DNA of 34,720 nucleotides, taken from NCBI RefSeq assembly GCF_016429255.1, contig NZ_JAELUG010000075.1, positions 1-34,720 on the forward strand. Reading direction: 5' to 3'. Below the pieces are notes generated by a model. It did not search any database. It was given only the letters and a program-made list of their open reading frames with translations, and was not told the DNA's origin. The DNA is from Rhizobium sp. ASV8 (lineage in GTDB: Bacteria > Pseudomonadota > Alphaproteobacteria > Rhizobiales > Rhizobiaceae). The translations under genes and the position numbers were made by a program. Shown piece by piece: positions 34,134 to 34,720 of this stretch; position 1 is the stretch's first letter, and each line of letters opens with the position of its first letter.

Positions 34134-34720
34134 TTGACGGAGCTTCGCAGCCACATATGGCATGTCGCACATGGCCGCAGCATCGAGGTCGGCAAGCAGA
34201 GCGTGATCATGGCGATCGTCAACGTGACGCCGGATTCCTTCTCCGACGGCGGGCATTACGAGGCAGTTGACGCGGCGGTTGCACATGCGCTCTCCTGTGT
34301 CGAAGACGGAGCCGCCATCATCGACGTCGGCGGCGAATCGACGAAGCCCGGCGCCGATGCCGTCAGCGCCAGTGAGGAGCAGGGCCGGGTGCTGCCCGTC
34401 ATCGAAGCGCTGCGCAGCAGGACCGAGGCGCTGATCTCGGTCGACACCTATCGCGCCGATACGGCGCGACTGGCGATCGGCGCGGGAGCGCATATCGTCA
34501 ATGATGTCTTCGGTCTGCAACGAGAGCCGGATATAGCAGCGCTTGCGGCGCAGACGGGAGCGGGGTTGTGCATCATGCACACGGGTCGCGATCGCCAGAA
34601 GCTGCCCGACGTGATCGACGATCAGCTGCTGTTTCTCAATCGCTCGCTCGATATCGCCGTCGCTGCCGGCGTCGGCAGGCAGCATATCGTGCTCGACCCC
34701 GGGTTTGGTTTTGCCAAGGA
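34134..34720 (+). CDS. folP: Dihydropteroate synthase, 5' part
   Basis: Joins 6-hydroxymethyl-dihydropterin pyrophosphate with p-aminobenzoate in folate synthesis; target of sulfonamides. The frame is open to the window end (195 complete codons). Both family signatures are present: MAIVNVTPDSFSDGG and GAAIIDVGGESTKPGA, followed by LISVDTYRADTA, IVNDVFGL, GLCIMHTGRD and IVLDPGFGFAK. An in-frame TAG at 34128-34130 forces the start downstream of it, and TTG at 34134 is the only suitable start codon before the conserved region; GGGATGGGAT lies just before it. The TTG start predicts low translation. The remaining C-terminus and likely folB/folK neighbours lie outside the window. Confidence 0.95.
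   Translation, partial: MTELRSHIWHVAHGRSIEVGKQSVIMAIVNVTPDSFSDGGHYEAVDAAVAHALSCVEDGAAIIDVGGESTKPGADAVSASEEQGRVLPVIEALRSRTEALISVDTYRADTARLAIGAGAHIVNDVFGLQREPDIAALAAQTGAGLCIMHTGRDRQKLPDVIDDQLLFLNRSLDIAVAAGVGRQHIVLDPGFGFAK

Overview
The window looks like chromosomal DNA of an alphaproteobacterium of the Rhizobiaceae (Rhizobium/Agrobacterium/Sinorhizobium group). Codons are GC-rich. There is a chimeric malic enzyme with a phosphotransacetylase-like tail, a STAS-fused MlaE permease, an adrenodoxin-type ferredoxin, small DUF2865, RcnB-like and DUF922 secreted proteins, and a giant membrane coiled-coil protein resembling the rhizobial growth-pole ring protein (GPR/RgsE). No rRNA, tRNA, CRISPR array, transposase or integrase was recognised. 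Identifications come from reading motifs by eye; no database search was run.

Layout. 1-405 (-): end-truncated secreted DUF2865-like protein. 547-2859 (-): malic enzyme. 3191-5393 (+): LpxH-like metallophosphoesterase and an MFS transporter. 5547-9616 (+): a four-gene Mla-type lipid transport operon (STAS-MlaE, MlaF, MlaD, lipoprotein). 10105-11532 (+): 6-phosphogluconate dehydrogenase. 11823-12134 (+): small lipoprotein. 12345-13379 (-): LacI-type regulator, divergent from a carbohydrate operon at 13842-22599 (+). That operon holds a binding protein, two permeases, an ATPase, a GH2 beta-mannosidase-like enzyme, a sugar isomerase/epimerase and a Gfo/Idh/MocA dehydrogenase, and it is closed by a near-perfect intrinsic terminator. 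An aldo/keto reductase (22669-23700) and an RcnB-like periplasmic protein (23958-24284) follow. 24420-31625 (-): a 2401-residue polar-growth-type protein. 32120-32957 (+): Hpt protein and 2Fe-2S ferredoxin. 33409-34044 (-): DUF922 putative Zn protease. 34134-end (+): start of folP.

How the genes work together. The Mla genes form one tightly packed unit for lipid traffic between the inner and outer membranes. The sugar operon reads as a complete import-and-degrade unit: a CUT1 ABC importer takes up an oligosaccharide, which a cytoplasmic GH2 enzyme cleaves. The isomerase and dehydrogenase could process the released sugar, or could act through a 3-keto-glycoside route. The divergent LacI regulator has a candidate palindromic operator in the shared intergenic region, and a 14/15 match to part of it lies before the MFS gene near 4.1 kb.

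The most unusual object is the giant coiled-coil gene. Its core is a tandem array of 33-residue repeats (three 11-mers each). Two adjacent 66-residue units are identical in protein but differ at about 13 silent positions in DNA. Other points of interest are two possible micro-ORFs with very strong ribosome-binding sites, a structured 450-base intergenic region after the ferredoxin gene, a CtrA-like site before the Hpt gene, and a Pho-box-like site before the RcnB-like gene.
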